DNA from: Aliivibrio sp.
GTDB lineage: Bacteria; Pseudomonadota; Gammaproteobacteria; Enterobacterales; Vibrionaceae
Direction: 5' to 3'
Assembly: GCA_024206155.1 (NCBI GenBank)
Contig: JAAGZR010000052.1
Coordinates: forward strand, 1 to 54,055
Length of the DNA: 54,055 bases
Below, in pieces: positions 46,662-54,055 of this stretch. The translations under genes were made by a program, and so were the position numbers. The notes under the pieces were generated by a model. That model was not told where the DNA came from, made no database searches, and saw only the letters and a list, made by a program, of their open reading frames with translations. Each line of letters starts with the position of its first letter. The stretch's first letter is position 1.

Positions 46662-46952
46662 ATTTGAGAGCAAAGTTAATAGATACATTGCATTTAATAC
46701 AGAATCGGGGTTTTAGTATTTAATGTTAACTATATCGATGATTTTAATAAAACACCTCTAGACCAAGGTGCTAATAAAAGGTTAAAGTTGTTTATTGATG
46801 GTGGTTTTTTGTTATCAATAACTGTTATCTACATAGGATTTTAATTTAATTAATATCGGTTTAGGCTAAAAATAAGCCCTAACTATGTAAACCATGAACT
46901 TATCGATAATTCATTTCGTGTAAGTTAAGGGTTTAAATGTCTGGAGATAAAT
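46662..46952 (+). other. ilvI leader/promoter region
   Basis: About 290 bases of AT-rich DNA between the terminator and ilvI. It holds a 12-codon Ile/Leu-rich ORF (46723-46761), an AT hairpin TTATTGAT/ATCAATAA (about 46792-46821), a GGCT/AGCC hairpin near 46865, and the ribosome site CTGGAGA before ilvI. No canonical U-tailed attenuator is visible. Confidence 0.5.
46723..46761 (+). CDS. Possible ilvI leader peptide
   Basis: ATG to TAG encodes MLTISMILIKHL. Six of 12 residues are Ile or Leu, the end products of the branched-chain pathway whose first common enzyme is encoded next. The ribosome site is weak and no U-tailed terminator follows, so this could be chance in AT-rich DNA. E. coli ilvIH is controlled by Lrp, not attenuation. 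Confidence 0.25.
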   Translation: MLTISMILIKHL

Positions 46953-48674
46953 ATGGAAATGTTATCTGGCGCAGAGATGATCGTACAGTCTCTGATTGAT
47001 GAAGGTGTTGAACATATATTTGGCTACCCTGGTGGCTCTGTGTTGGATATTTATGATGCTTTACATATGAAAGCTGATGATATTCAACATGTACTAGTAA
47101 GGCATGAGCAAGCAGCAACACACATGGCTGATGGATTTGCTCGAGCAACAGGTAAACCGGGTGTGGTTCTTGTTTGTTCAGGCCCAGGAGCAACAAATAC
47201 GATTACTGGAATAGCAACCGCCTATATGGATTCTATACCGATGATTGTGCTTTCTGGAAACGTACCAAACAGCATGATTGGCACTGATGCCTTCCAAGAG
47301 TGTGATATGGTAGGTGTTTCTCGCCCGATAGTTAAACATAGCTTTTTAGTTAGAAAAGCCGAAGACATTCCTGAAATTATAAAAAAAGCATTTTATATCG
47401 CCTCAACAGGCCGCCCAGGGCCTGTTGTTATTGATATCCCAAAGGATGTTATGAATCCTGCGATTAAATTTCCTTACCAATATCCGGCGTCGATGTCATT
47501 GCGAGCTTATAATCCAACAACAACAGGGCACAAAGGTCAGATTAAAAAAGGCCTTAAAACCCTTTTAGCTGCAAAAAAACCAGTGCTGTATATTGGAGGT
47601 GGTGCTGTTATCTCATCAGCAGAACAACACGTTATTAAATTAGCAGAGTGTTTGAATTTACCAGTGGTAAGTACCTTAATGGGACTGGGAGCTTTTCCCG
47701 GAACTCATAAAAATGCATTAGGTATGCTTGGTATGCACGGTACCTATGAAGCAAATATGGCTATGCATAACGCTGATCTAATCTTTGGTGTCGGGGTGCG
47801 CTTTGATGATAGAACCACCAATAATTTAGAAAAATATTGTCCTGATGCCACTATCATGCATATTGATATCGATCCTTCATCTATTTCTAAAAATGTTCGA
47901 GTTGATGTGCCTATTGTTGGCTCGGCAGAGGTAGTTTTAGAGTCGATGCTGAAATTACTTGTTGAGCAAGGTGGAAGTAATGATGAGGCCGATTTAGAAC
48001 AATGGTGGAAAGAAATTTCAGTATGGCAAGATAAAAAATGCTTATCTTACGAAACCTCACCTGATCGTATTAAGCCTCAACAAGTCATTGAAACCTTACA
48101 TCGACTAACTAATGGTGATGCTTATGTCGCATCTGATGTTGGTCAGCATCAAATGTTTGCTGCGTTATATTACCCATTTAATAAACCACGTCGTTGGATT
48201 AACTCTGGTGGTCTTGGCACCATGGGCTTTGGCTTACCAGCAGCATTAGGAGTCAAGTTTACTCACCCTGATGAAGTGGTTGTGTGTGTCACTGGTGATG
48301 GCAGTATTCAGATGAACATCCAAGAGCTATCAACAGCACTGCAATACGATATCCCAGTTAAAATTATCAACTTAAATAACCGTTTCTTAGGCATGGTTAA
48401 GCAATGGCAAGATATCATTTATCAAGGTCGCCATTCTAATTCTTACATGACATCAGTACCTGATTTTGCTGCGATTGCAGAGGCTTATGGTCATGTTGGT
48501 ATTCGAATTAACCATCCCGATGATCTTGAATCTGGATTAGAGAAGGCGCTGTCATTAACAGAACGCTTGGTGTTTGTTGATATAAATGTAGATGAAACAG
48601 AGCACGTTTACCCAATGCAGATTAAAGGTGATGCAATGGATAAGATGTGGTTAAGCAAAACGGAGAGAACCTAA
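46953..48674 (+). CDS. ilvI: Acetolactate synthase III, large subunit
   Basis: A 573-residue thiamine-diphosphate and FAD enzyme for the first common step of valine, leucine and isoleucine synthesis. It has the catalytic glutamate in [19 protein letters not shown], the FAD region GVRFDDRTT, and the ThDP motif [16 protein letters not shown]...NN. CTGGAGA precedes ATG 46953. Ends in a TAATG overlap with ilvH. LeuO, known to affect ilvIH in E. coli, is a pseudogene upstream here. Confidence 0.96.
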   Translation: MEMLSGAEMIVQSLIDEGVEHIFGYPGGSVLDIYDALHMKADDIQHVLVRHEQAATHMADGFARATGKPGVVLVCSGPGATNTITGIATAYMDSIPMIVLSGNVPNSMIGTDAFQECDMVGVSRPIVKHSFLVRKAEDIPEIIKKAFYIASTGRPGPVVIDIPKDVMNPAIKFPYQYPASMSLRAYNPTTTGHKGQIKKGLKTLLAAKKPVLYIGGGAVISSAEQHVIKLAECLNLPVVSTLMGLGAFPGTHKNALGMLGMHGTYEANMAMHNADLIFGVGVRFDDRTTNNLEKYCPDATIMHIDIDPSSISKNVRVDVPIVGSAEVVLESMLKLLVEQGGSNDEADLEQWWKEISVWQDKKCLSYETSPDRIKPQQVIETLHRLTNGDAYVASDVGQHQMFAALYYPFNKPRRWINSGGLGTMGFGLPAALGVKFTHPDEVVVCVTGDGSIQMNIQELSTALQYDIPVKIINLNNRFLGMVKQWQDIIYQGRHSNSYMTSVPDFAAIAEAYGHVGIRINHPDDLESGLEKALSLTERLVFVDINVDETEHVYPMQIKGDAMDKMWLSKTERT

Positions 48675-49168
48675 TGAGACATATTATTTCACTATTATTA
48701 GAGAACGAATCTGGTTCATTATCTCGTGTGGTTGGCTTATTTTCTCAGCGTGGGTATAACATTGAATCGTTAACCGTATCACCAACAGAAGACCCAACGC
48801 TTTCTCGCTTGAATATTACGACAGCAAGTGATGCGATGGAACTTGAGCAGATCCAGAAACAATTACATAAATTAATTGATGTAATTAAAGTTCAAGAAGT
48901 AACGGAAACTGAACACGTTGAACGAGAGTTATTACTGGTTAAAGTGAAGGCTAGTGGTTTTGCAAGAGCAGAAGTGAAACGTACAGCAGATATTTTTCGT
49001 GGGCAGATTGTTGATGTAACCAGTTCTCTATATACCATTCAACTTGCTGGAACTTCAGAGAAACTCGATGCATTTATTACGGCAGTCGCAGAGGTAACTG
49101 AGGTCGTTGAGGTAGCAAGAAGTGGTGTCGTAGGCATTGCTCGTGGAGAAAAGGCGTTAAAAGTATAA
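48674..49168 (+). CDS. ilvH: Acetolactate synthase III, regulatory subunit
   Basis: A 164-residue ACT-domain subunit that confers valine inhibition. The ACT start is [31 protein letters not shown], split here only by description; the second domain has KVKASGFARAEVKRTADIFRGQIVDV. An in-frame ATG at 48647 lies inside ilvI and is rejected: the ATG at 48674 overlaps the ilvI stop by one base and gives the conserved start. Confidence 0.96.
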   Translation: MRHIISLLLENESGSLSRVVGLFSQRGYNIESLTVSPTEDPTLSRLNITTASDAMELEQIQKQLHKLIDVIKVQEVTETEHVERELLLVKVKASGFARAEVKRTADIFRGQIVDVTSSLYTIQLAGTSEKLDAFITAVAEVTEVVEVARSGVVGIARGEKALKV

Positions 49169-49202
49169 TCTGTTTATTATTTGTTTCTTTTTAATCTTAA
49201 CT

Positions 49203-49235
49203 ATAAAGCCTTCTTTTGTGAGGGCTTTATTTTGT
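49203..49235 (+). terminator. Terminator after ilvH
   Basis: AAAGCCTTC pairs with GAGGGCTTT (one G-T pair) across a 6-base loop, then ATTTTGT. Confidence 0.8.
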
Positions 49236-49249
49236 CTGGATAATGGTTA

Positions 49250-49265
49250 TTAGACTAAAGTCTAA
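49250..49265. promoter_or_regulatory. 16-bp perfect palindrome upstream of a small ORF
   Basis: TTAGACTAAAGTCTAA, with further GGTTA and CC flanking complementarity, sits about 100 bases before the ATG at 49364. It resembles TetR-type operators such as the E. coli NemR box (TAGACC-N4-GGTCTA) in its outer bases. Regulator unknown. Confidence 0.35.
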
Positions 49266-49363
49266 CCTTGTCTATACTTATGGCTACAAATACACAAGTC
49301 TATAGAGAACATTACTCAGGCAGTAGGGTGATGGGAGAGGACTGAAAATGATGTGAGGTTAAT

Positions 49364-49495
49364 ATGTTTACTGATTTTTTAGTAAGGTTCACCGTAGGCA
49401 GTTTAGCCATTTTAGGTTTCAAACTAAGCGCAATTTATTTTTTATTAATGGTATTGTTGATAAGTACTCATAATAAAGAGTTTTTTGGATGGTGA
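49364..49495 (+). CDS. Small single-span membrane protein (43 aa)
   Basis: A 43-residue ORF between ilvH and pyk with a good ribosome site (GTGAGG, 6 bases before ATG). The sequence begins MFTDFLVRFTVGSLAILG and contains one or two hydrophobic stretches to about residue 33, then a polar tail ending FFGW. Not recognised. The ribosome site, hydrophobic profile and clean fit before the pyk-side terminator argue it is real, but short AT-rich ORFs of this kind can be chance. Confidence 0.45.
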   Translation: MFTDFLVRFTVGSLAILGFKLSAIYFLLMVLLISTHNKEFFGW

Positions 49496-49505
49496 ATATG
49501 CCATA

Positions 49506-49531
49506 AAAAAAGAGGGCTAAGCCCTCTTTTT
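49506..49531. terminator. Bidirectional terminator after pyk
   Basis: AAAAAGAGGGC pairs with GCCCTCTTTTT around a 3-base TAA loop, serving the minus-strand pyk gene and the plus-strand small ORF. Confidence 0.9.
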
Positions 49532-49557
49532 ATTAATTAGCTATACTCGTTTATGAA

Positions 49558-50970
49558 TTATAGAACGTGTACAGATGCTGTGTTTGTTGTGCCTGATGGA
49601 ACTAGAGCACCAGAAACCATAACAACGATGTCGCCTTTAGCGCCGATACCAGATTCAAGAGCTAGCTCTTTACCGCGTAGGTAGAATGCATCAGTGCTGT
49701 CGATAGAATCAACAACCATTGGTGTAATACCTTTAGAAAGACAAAGCTGTGCAGCAGTCTTAGTATTAGTTGTTACTGCGATGATTTTAGCCGTTGGGAA
49801 GTATTTACGGATTGAGCGAGCTGATTTACCAGCTTCAGTAGCAACAACGATAACAGGAGCGTTTAGTTTCTCTGCTGTATCTACTGCACCTTTACACACA
49901 GCTTCAGTAATACGTAGACGTGGGCTATCTAGACGAGAGCCTAGTTCTGCTTTTAGTGCTGAATCTGTACGAGCACAGATTTGAGCCATGATAGTTACCG
50001 CTTCAACAGGGTATTTACCTTTAGCTGATTCACCAGAAAGCATTACTGCATCTGTACCATCCATAATTGCGTTAGCAACATCACCCGCTTCTGCGCGTGT
50101 TGGACGTGGATTTTTGATCATAGAATCAAGCATTTGAGTTGCAGTGATTACAACTTTACGTGCACGGTTACATTTCTCGATCATCATCTTCTGAGCGAAG
50201 ATTACTTCTTCAACTGGGATTTCAACACCAAGATCGCCACGAGCAACCATGATACCGTCAGAAGCTTCTAGAATTGAATCGAAGTTATCAACGCCTTCTT
50301 GGTTTTCAATCTTAGAGATGATTTGAATGTTCTCGCCGCCATTAGCAACAAGAAGTTCACGGATTTCTTTAACGTCTTCTTCTTTACGGATGAAAGAAGC
50401 AGCAACGAAATCAACACCTTGCTCACAACCAAATTTAAGGTCAGCTTTATCTTTTTCAGAAAGAGCAGGAAGTTGAACAGAAACACCAGGAAGGTTAACA
50501 CCTTTGTTTTCGCCTAAGTCACCGTTGTTAAGAACTTTACATTTAACTTCAGTTTCAGTTGTCGCAACAACTTCCATTTCGATTAGACCGTCATCAACAA
50601 GGATAGTGTTACCAACTTCAAGATCTTTAGCAAAGCCTGGGTAAGTAACAGCAACAACGTCTTTGTTACCAACAACAGAAGTATCAGTTGTGAATGTGAA
50701 GTCTTGACCTGCAACTAGAGCAACATCGTCGCCGTTTTCTAGTTTGATTGTACGGATCTCAGGACCTTTAGTATCAAGAAGAATAGCAAGTTGCTTGCCA
50801 GTGTTTTTCATTACTTGACGTACGTTATCAATACGTTGGCCGTGTTCTGCGAAGTCGCCGTGTGAGAAGTTTAGGCGCATAACGTTCATGCCAGCATTTG
50901 CTAGTTCAGTTAGTTTTTCAACAGATTCAGTTTTTGGGCCGATCGTACAAACGATTTTGGTCTTTTTCAT
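49558..50970 (-). CDS. pykF: Pyruvate kinase
   Basis: A 470-residue glycolytic enzyme converting PEP and ADP to pyruvate and ATP. It begins [16 protein letters not shown], has the ADP/K+ loop [12 protein letters not shown], the catalytic lysine region [23 protein letters not shown] and the GAP-type [22 protein letters not shown] signature, split here only by description. Length and sequence fit the type I, fructose-1,6-bisphosphate-activated enzyme. CTGGAGAGA lies before the ATG at 50970. Confidence 0.94.
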   Translation of the reverse strand: MKKTKIVCTIGPKTESVEKLTELANAGMNVMRLNFSHGDFAEHGQRIDNVRQVMKNTGKQLAILLDTKGPEIRTIKLENGDDVALVAGQDFTFTTDTSVVGNKDVVAVTYPGFAKDLEVGNTILVDDGLIEMEVVATTETEVKCKVLNNGDLGENKGVNLPGVSVQLPALSEKDKADLKFGCEQGVDFVAASFIRKEEDVKEIRELLVANGGENIQIISKIENQEGVDNFDSILEASDGIMVARGDLGVEIPVEEVIFAQKMMIEKCNRARKVVITATQMLDSMIKNPRPTRAEAGDVANAIMDGTDAVMLSGESAKGKYPVEAVTIMAQICARTDSALKAELGSRLDSPRLRITEAVCKGAVDTAEKLNAPVIVVATEAGKSARSIRKYFPTAKIIAVTTNTKTAAQLCLSKGITPMVVDSIDSTDAFYLRGKELALESGIGAKGDIVVMVSGALVPSGTTNTASVHVL

Positions 50971-51323
50971 GTGAGAAATCTCTCCAGATGAGTATATTTA
51001 AAATGATAAACGCAGTAATGCTCAGCCAATGTTAAAGTGTTGAAAAATTACAACAGTTTGTTCTTCAAAAACACGATAGCTAAGCATTGAAATTCATAAT
51101 TACCTGTATTTTAGCTCGAAAAGAGCAATGGGTTATTGATTCAGGTAAACAATTTGTACTTTAATCACAATATTAAAAACAAATTTACATTACTCGACAT
51201 AATTTTGAACATGTCTTTTCGTAAGTTTCTATCTATTTTGACGCAAATTCTAACAGCAAAAACAGTGAAGATCACTTTCTAGTTAGTATGATCTTTGGTA
51301 AATATTTATTTTATTGCTCGAAA
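50971..51323. other. Promoter region upstream of pyk
   Basis: About 350 bases, AT-rich, with no convincing ORF. It carries the ribosome site and promoter of pyk on the minus strand and a dyad AGTGA-AGA-TCACT (51264-51276). No known operator could be assigned. Confidence 0.4.
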
Positions 51324-51350
51324 TAAAAAAGGCACATTAAGCGCCTTTAT
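51324..51350 (-). terminator. Terminator after the DUF4870-like gene
   Basis: On the minus strand AAAGGCGC pairs imperfectly with GTGCCTTT and is followed by TTTTATTT. Confidence 0.75.
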
Positions 51351-51351
51351 A

Positions 51352-51753
51352 CTATTGATTTTCAATTGGTTGATATGCTTTAAGTTTTTTCATACCTATC
51401 GCTAATTTAACGAACCAAGTACCAATTGCAAGTACTGAGATTATTGCACCAATAACTGGAATTGCAGCATAAATTTTATCAATGATAGAGCTGTCCAACC
51501 AGTAGTCAAGACCCGCAGCCATGCCACTCATTGTTGCAGCTGTTACTGCCAAAACAACAAAAAATGTTAGGAAAAGAAAAAAACTTTTAATGATCGCGTA
51601 ATAATGGCTATCAATGATTTTATCATTCGTGCCTTTATTCATTTGGTAGCCCGCATAGATAATCGCAATAATACCTGAAATCATAAGAGTAATTGGAGTT
51701 AGTAGGCTTGCAATATAAGCAAACCAAATACCATTATCTGTTTTCTTTGACAT
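51352..51753 (-). CDS. DUF4870-like small membrane protein
   Basis: A 133-residue protein with three to four membrane segments: about 9-33, 58-80 and 95-116. The pattern of a first helix pair (GIIAIIYAGYQMNK), IIDSHYYAIIKSFF, then LAIGMKKLKAYQPIENQ at the end closely resembles the DUF4870 layout (DSHf..qirTFw and a C-terminal lkGl.al..g.pi). Function unknown. Minus strand, between pyk and an acyl-CoA ligase, with its own terminator. Confidence 0.65.
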   Translation of the reverse strand: MSKKTDNGIWFAYIASLLTPITLMISGIIAIIYAGYQMNKGTNDKIIDSHYYAIIKSFFLFLTFFVVLAVTAATMSGMAAGLDYWLDSSIIDKIYAAIPVIGAIISVLAIGTWFVKLAIGMKKLKAYQPIENQ

Positions 51754-51836
51754 AATATTTGTCCATTAATGAAATGAATATTTGCAAGTATATACCTTAT
51801 TTTTATTATGGGAATATACTTGCGAAGTTGTGGTAT

Positions 51837-53381
51837 TTATTTCAGCATTCTTTTTAAGATTTTTCCTGTCGCTGTCATTGGCAGAGCTTCAACAATATCA
51901 AGATGTTTAGGGCACTTATAATCAGCTAGGTATTCTTTACTCCATTTGATCAATTCTTTTACTGAAATAGAATGGCCTTCTTTTAAAATGACGAATGCTT
52001 TAACCTCTTCGCCAAAACGAGGATGCTCAACACCAATTACAGCAACAAGGTGAACAGAAGGGTGCTTCATATACACTTCTTCTACTTCTCTTGGGTAAAT
52101 ATTGTAACCACCGCTAATAATTAATTCTTTCAAACGATCAACAACATAGATATAGCCTTCATCATCGAAGCGAACAATATCACCAGTATGAAGCCAACCA
52201 TTTACAATTGTTTTTGCTGTTTCTTGTGGTTTTTTGTAATAACCTTTCATTACATTATGGCCACGAATGACTAATTCACCTTCTTGGCCAGTTGGAACTT
52301 CATGATCATTTTTATCTACTACTTTCATGGTTACACCAGGTAATGGTTGCCCAATACTTCCCGGTTTACGTTCAAACTCTAGATGATTAAATGCAGCAAC
52401 AGGTGAAGATTCTGATAAACCGTAACCTTCAATAACAGGTACTTGTAGCTTCTCTTCAAATTGTTTCAATATCTCTACAGGCATGGAAGCACCACCTGAG
52501 ATTGCTACCTTCAGAGTTTGTGCTATTTCTTTAAGATAAGCGGCAGGATGCTTTTCTGCATAAGCTAATAGGCCGATAAACATGGTTGGAACACCCGCTA
52601 AGTGTGTCACCTTATGCTCATGTATCTGTTGAATTACCGTCTTCGGTACAAAGCGAGGAATAAGAACTAAAGCACTACCAGCAAGGATAGAGGTGTTCAT
52701 TATCAGTGATTGACCAAAAGTATGGAAAAGAGGAAGTATAGCGATACTAATATCTGTGCCTTTTTGATTGGTTAATGCTTGGCAAGCCTGTGCATTACAT
52801 AACATATTACTTTGGCTTAATTCGGCTCCTTTTGCGGCACCTGTTGTTCCTGATGTGTATAGAATTACACAGCTGTCTTCTGCGGAACGATACACAGTTT
52901 CAAAGGTTTTTCTGCCTGTTTCTAACCATTGATTAAAAGAGTGCGAAGCTGTTGGTTTTTGAGAGTCTGGTGTGGTTTCGATAAGGATAAAGTGTTCACA
53001 AAAATCGGCTTTTGTGTAGCCTTCGTAACCAAATTGGCCGATAGGCATTGCGTCAGAACCTTGATATGAAATCAGAGCGACGGCATCAGAATCTTTTAAG
53101 TGGTAAGCCACTTCTTCGCCTTTTAGCATGACATTTAAAGGAACAACAACAGCCCCTATTTTTTGAATCGCATAATAAGCAATAACGAATTCTGGCGTAT
53201 TAGGGCAAGATAGGGCGATTTTTTCATTTGGTTTAATATTTAACTGACTTAGGTGATCCGCAACGGCGTTCACTTTTTGATTTAATTCTTGATAAGTAAT
53301 TTTCTGATCTTGAAGGATTAAAGCGATATTGTTTGGACGAAAAGTGGCGTTGCGCTCAAGATTATTGGCTAAATTGTACAT
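51837..53381 (-). CDS. AMP-dependent acyl-CoA ligase
   Basis: A 514-residue ANL-superfamily ligase. It has the P-loop LYTSGTTGAAKGAELS near 170-185, the adenine motif EGYGLSESSPVAAFN, the hinge TGDIVRFDDEGYIYVVDRLKELI, and the C-terminal catalytic lysine in MTATGKILKR. Resembles medium/long-chain fatty acid-CoA ligases; the substrate cannot be read. It is a second acyl-CoA ligase in this window, distinct in length and family from that at 44753. Confidence 0.87.
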   Translation of the reverse strand: MYNLANNLERNATFRPNNIALILQDQKITYQELNQKVNAVADHLSQLNIKPNEKIALSCPNTPEFVIAYYAIQKIGAVVVPLNVMLKGEEVAYHLKDSDAVALISYQGSDAMPIGQFGYEGYTKADFCEHFILIETTPDSQKPTASHSFNQWLETGRKTFETVYRSAEDSCVILYTSGTTGAAKGAELSQSNMLCNAQACQALTNQKGTDISIAILPLFHTFGQSLIMNTSILAGSALVLIPRFVPKTVIQQIHEHKVTHLAGVPTMFIGLLAYAEKHPAAYLKEIAQTLKVAISGGASMPVEILKQFEEKLQVPVIEGYGLSESSPVAAFNHLEFERKPGSIGQPLPGVTMKVVDKNDHEVPTGQEGELVIRGHNVMKGYYKKPQETAKTIVNGWLHTGDIVRFDDEGYIYVVDRLKELIISGGYNIYPREVEEVYMKHPSVHLVAVIGVEHPRFGEEVKAFVILKEGHSISVKELIKWSKEYLADYKCPKHLDIVEALPMTATGKILKRMLK

Positions 53382-53810
53382 AGTTAACCTTCATTGTTAT
53401 TAGTAAATATTGAATGTCTGGAAGTGTATATCAAGAAAGAAATAAAAGCAGAGAGGAAAAAAACATTTTCTTCGTTTATTAAGAATAAGAGTAAAGGTTG
53501 AGATACCAATGCTTGATTTGGTGATTAAAATGTATAAGAAGCTTCAAGATATAAAGAGTCTAAAGCATAGAGATTGGTCTTCATTTTAATTTAAATCTAA
53601 ACTCGACATACCAGCTAAACCAAAAGACCTAAGACCACCATCAAAGTAATGATCGATGAGTATGGGTAGCTTTGTTGAATATCCAAATTATTAATGGCTT
53701 TTTGTGATCTATTAATAGTGCGATTGGTTCTTTGATAGTGCTATTTGCTATTTTTCATTGAACGAGAGATCTTGAATAATAGTATTCCAATAATTTCTAG
53801 GATGGAGTAT
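53382..53810. other. Intergenic region with possible remnants
   Basis: About 430 bases without a convincing ORF. It includes a direct repeat ATAGTGCGATT / ATAGTGCTATT (53715 and 53735, 20 bases apart) close to the small ORF at 53811. GGGTAGCTTTGTTGAATA (about 53661) recalls ends of IS5-type elements, but no transposase or partner end was found. Confidence 0.35.
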
Positions 53811-53960
53811 ATGAATAAAAAAGGATTATTATCGATTGTTATTGCATTGATTATTGCTGCCGTATGTACTTCAGGGCTGATGAGGGCAGCACTAGAATTA
53901 TCTATATTTTTACTCTTGGTGGGGTACTTATTCATCATCAAGAAAAAGAAGATAAATTAA
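53811..53960 (+). CDS. Small membrane protein (49 aa), DUF1328-like pattern
   Basis: A 49-residue ORF preceded by AGGATGGAGT at suitable spacing. It starts MNKKGLLSIVIALIIAA, has two hydrophobic segments joined by CTSGLMRAALE, and ends in a basic tail IIKKKKIN. The pattern of a helix, a Gly-containing turn, an Ala-rich step and a second helix recalls the DUF1328/YtjA small membrane proteins, a weak resemblance. ATG 53802 and farther upstream starts are possible, but 53811 has the best ribosome site. A strong terminator follows at once. Confidence 0.5.
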   Translation: MNKKGLLSIVIALIIAAVCTSGLMRAALELSIFLLLVGYLFIIKKKKIN

Positions 53961-53966
53961 AAAGCA

Positions 53967-54002
53967 AAAAGGCTGATAAGTAAAAATACTTATCAGCCTT
54001 TT
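53967..54002. terminator. Bidirectional terminator between the small ORF and the tRNA gene
   Basis: A 16-bp perfect stem (AAAAGGCTGATAAGTA / TACTTATCAGCCTTTT) around a 4-base loop. It can end both the plus-strand ORF and the minus-strand tRNA transcript. Confidence 0.92.
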
Positions 54003-54008
54003 CTAATT

Positions 54009-54055
54009 TGGTGGCCCCTCCCAGATTTGAACTGGGGACCGAACGATTATGAGTC
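54009..54055 (-). tRNA. tRNA-Ile2 (CAU), 3' part only
   Basis: The 3' 47 bases of a tRNA on the minus strand: anticodon loop CTCATAA with anticodon CAT (54051-54049), T arm CCCAG-TTCAAAT-CTGGG, acceptor 3' strand AGGGGCC, discriminator A and encoded CCA. A CAT anticodon could be Met or lysidine-modified Ile2. The acceptor AGGGGCC implies a 5' GGCCCCT, which matches E. coli ileX/ileY rather than elongator or initiator Met tRNA. The 5' half lies beyond the window. Confidence 0.85.

Noticed and set aside
46792-46821. TTATTGAT/ATCAATAA hairpin as an ilvI attenuator terminator
   Set aside because: Stem is AT-only and not followed by a U-run.
51264-51276. AGTGA-AGA-TCACT dyad as a CRP site before pyk
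   Set aside because: Spacing between half-sites is 3, not 6, so it does not fit CRP; no other regulator could be assigned.
53560-53660. Short minus-strand reading frame with protein-like text (YFDGGLRSFGLAG)
   Set aside because: Too short, no start or ribosome site, no family recognised; left as a remark on a possible remnant only.
1-54055. CRISPR arrays, prophage, integron cassettes, toxin-antitoxin or defence systems
   Set aside because: No regularly spaced repeats, no phage structural or integrase genes and no defence-type proteins were seen among the frames.

Overview
The window is a 54 kb piece of AT-rich gammaproteobacterial core chromosome. Gene order and protein sequences point to Vibrionaceae. 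The base composition suggests Aliivibrio (the A. fischeri/logei/salmonicida group), but that genus call is an inference from memory of gene orders, not a search. Telling orders are argB-argG-argH(A), [flavin disulfide reductase - Prx5/Grx]<>oxyR, mrcA<>pilMNOPQ-aroKB-damX-dam-rpe-gph-trpS, pabA-argD-astA-astD-DUF1338, crp<>osmC-like, ftsN-hslVU, cytR, priA<>rpmE, metJ<>metBL, and leuO-acyl-CoA ligase-ilvIH. No prophage, integron, CRISPR array or intact insertion sequence was seen.

Layout. 1-3744: end of the arginine biosynthesis cluster (argB 3' end, argG, and argH fused to an N-acetylglutamate synthase domain). 3979-4764: two small membrane proteins. 5042-8490: a peroxide-defence module of an Lpd-like flavoenzyme with a C-terminal cysteine cluster, a peroxiredoxin-glutaredoxin fusion and divergent oxyR; 30-bp identical inverted repeats lie just outside the module. 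8594-15605: PBP1A and the divergent type IV pilus operon pilMNOPQ. 15830-22529: the aroK-aroB-damX-dam-rpe-gph-trpS superoperon. 22615-28159: pabA, then arginine/ornithine transaminase and the arginine succinyltransferase (AST) genes with a DUF1338 protein. 28230-29509: crp and a divergent OsmC-family gene. 29589-33415: hslVU behind a clear heat-shock promoter, ftsN and cytR. 33609-37712: priA, rpmE and malic enzyme. 37800-43525: a maltoporin-like porin, metJ and metBL around tandem MET boxes. 43691-49168: a decayed leuO gene, an acyl-CoA synthetase and ilvIH. 49364-54055: a tiny membrane ORF, pyruvate kinase, a DUF4870-like protein, a second acyl-CoA ligase, another tiny membrane ORF and the 3' half of a tRNA-Ile2(CAU).

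The genes are mostly housekeeping. Amino-acid synthesis (Arg, shikimate, Met/Thr precursors, Ile/Val) is interleaved with envelope growth (mrcA, ftsN, damX, pil), DNA maintenance (dam, priA), global control (crp, cytR, oxyR, metJ) and protein quality control (hslVU). I did not find a clearly new multi-gene system. The items most worth a second look are the repeat-flanked redox module and its Cys-tailed flavoenzyme, the leuO pseudogene, the DUF1338 protein in the AST operon, the L31 leader, and small ORFs and palindromes in intergenic DNA.
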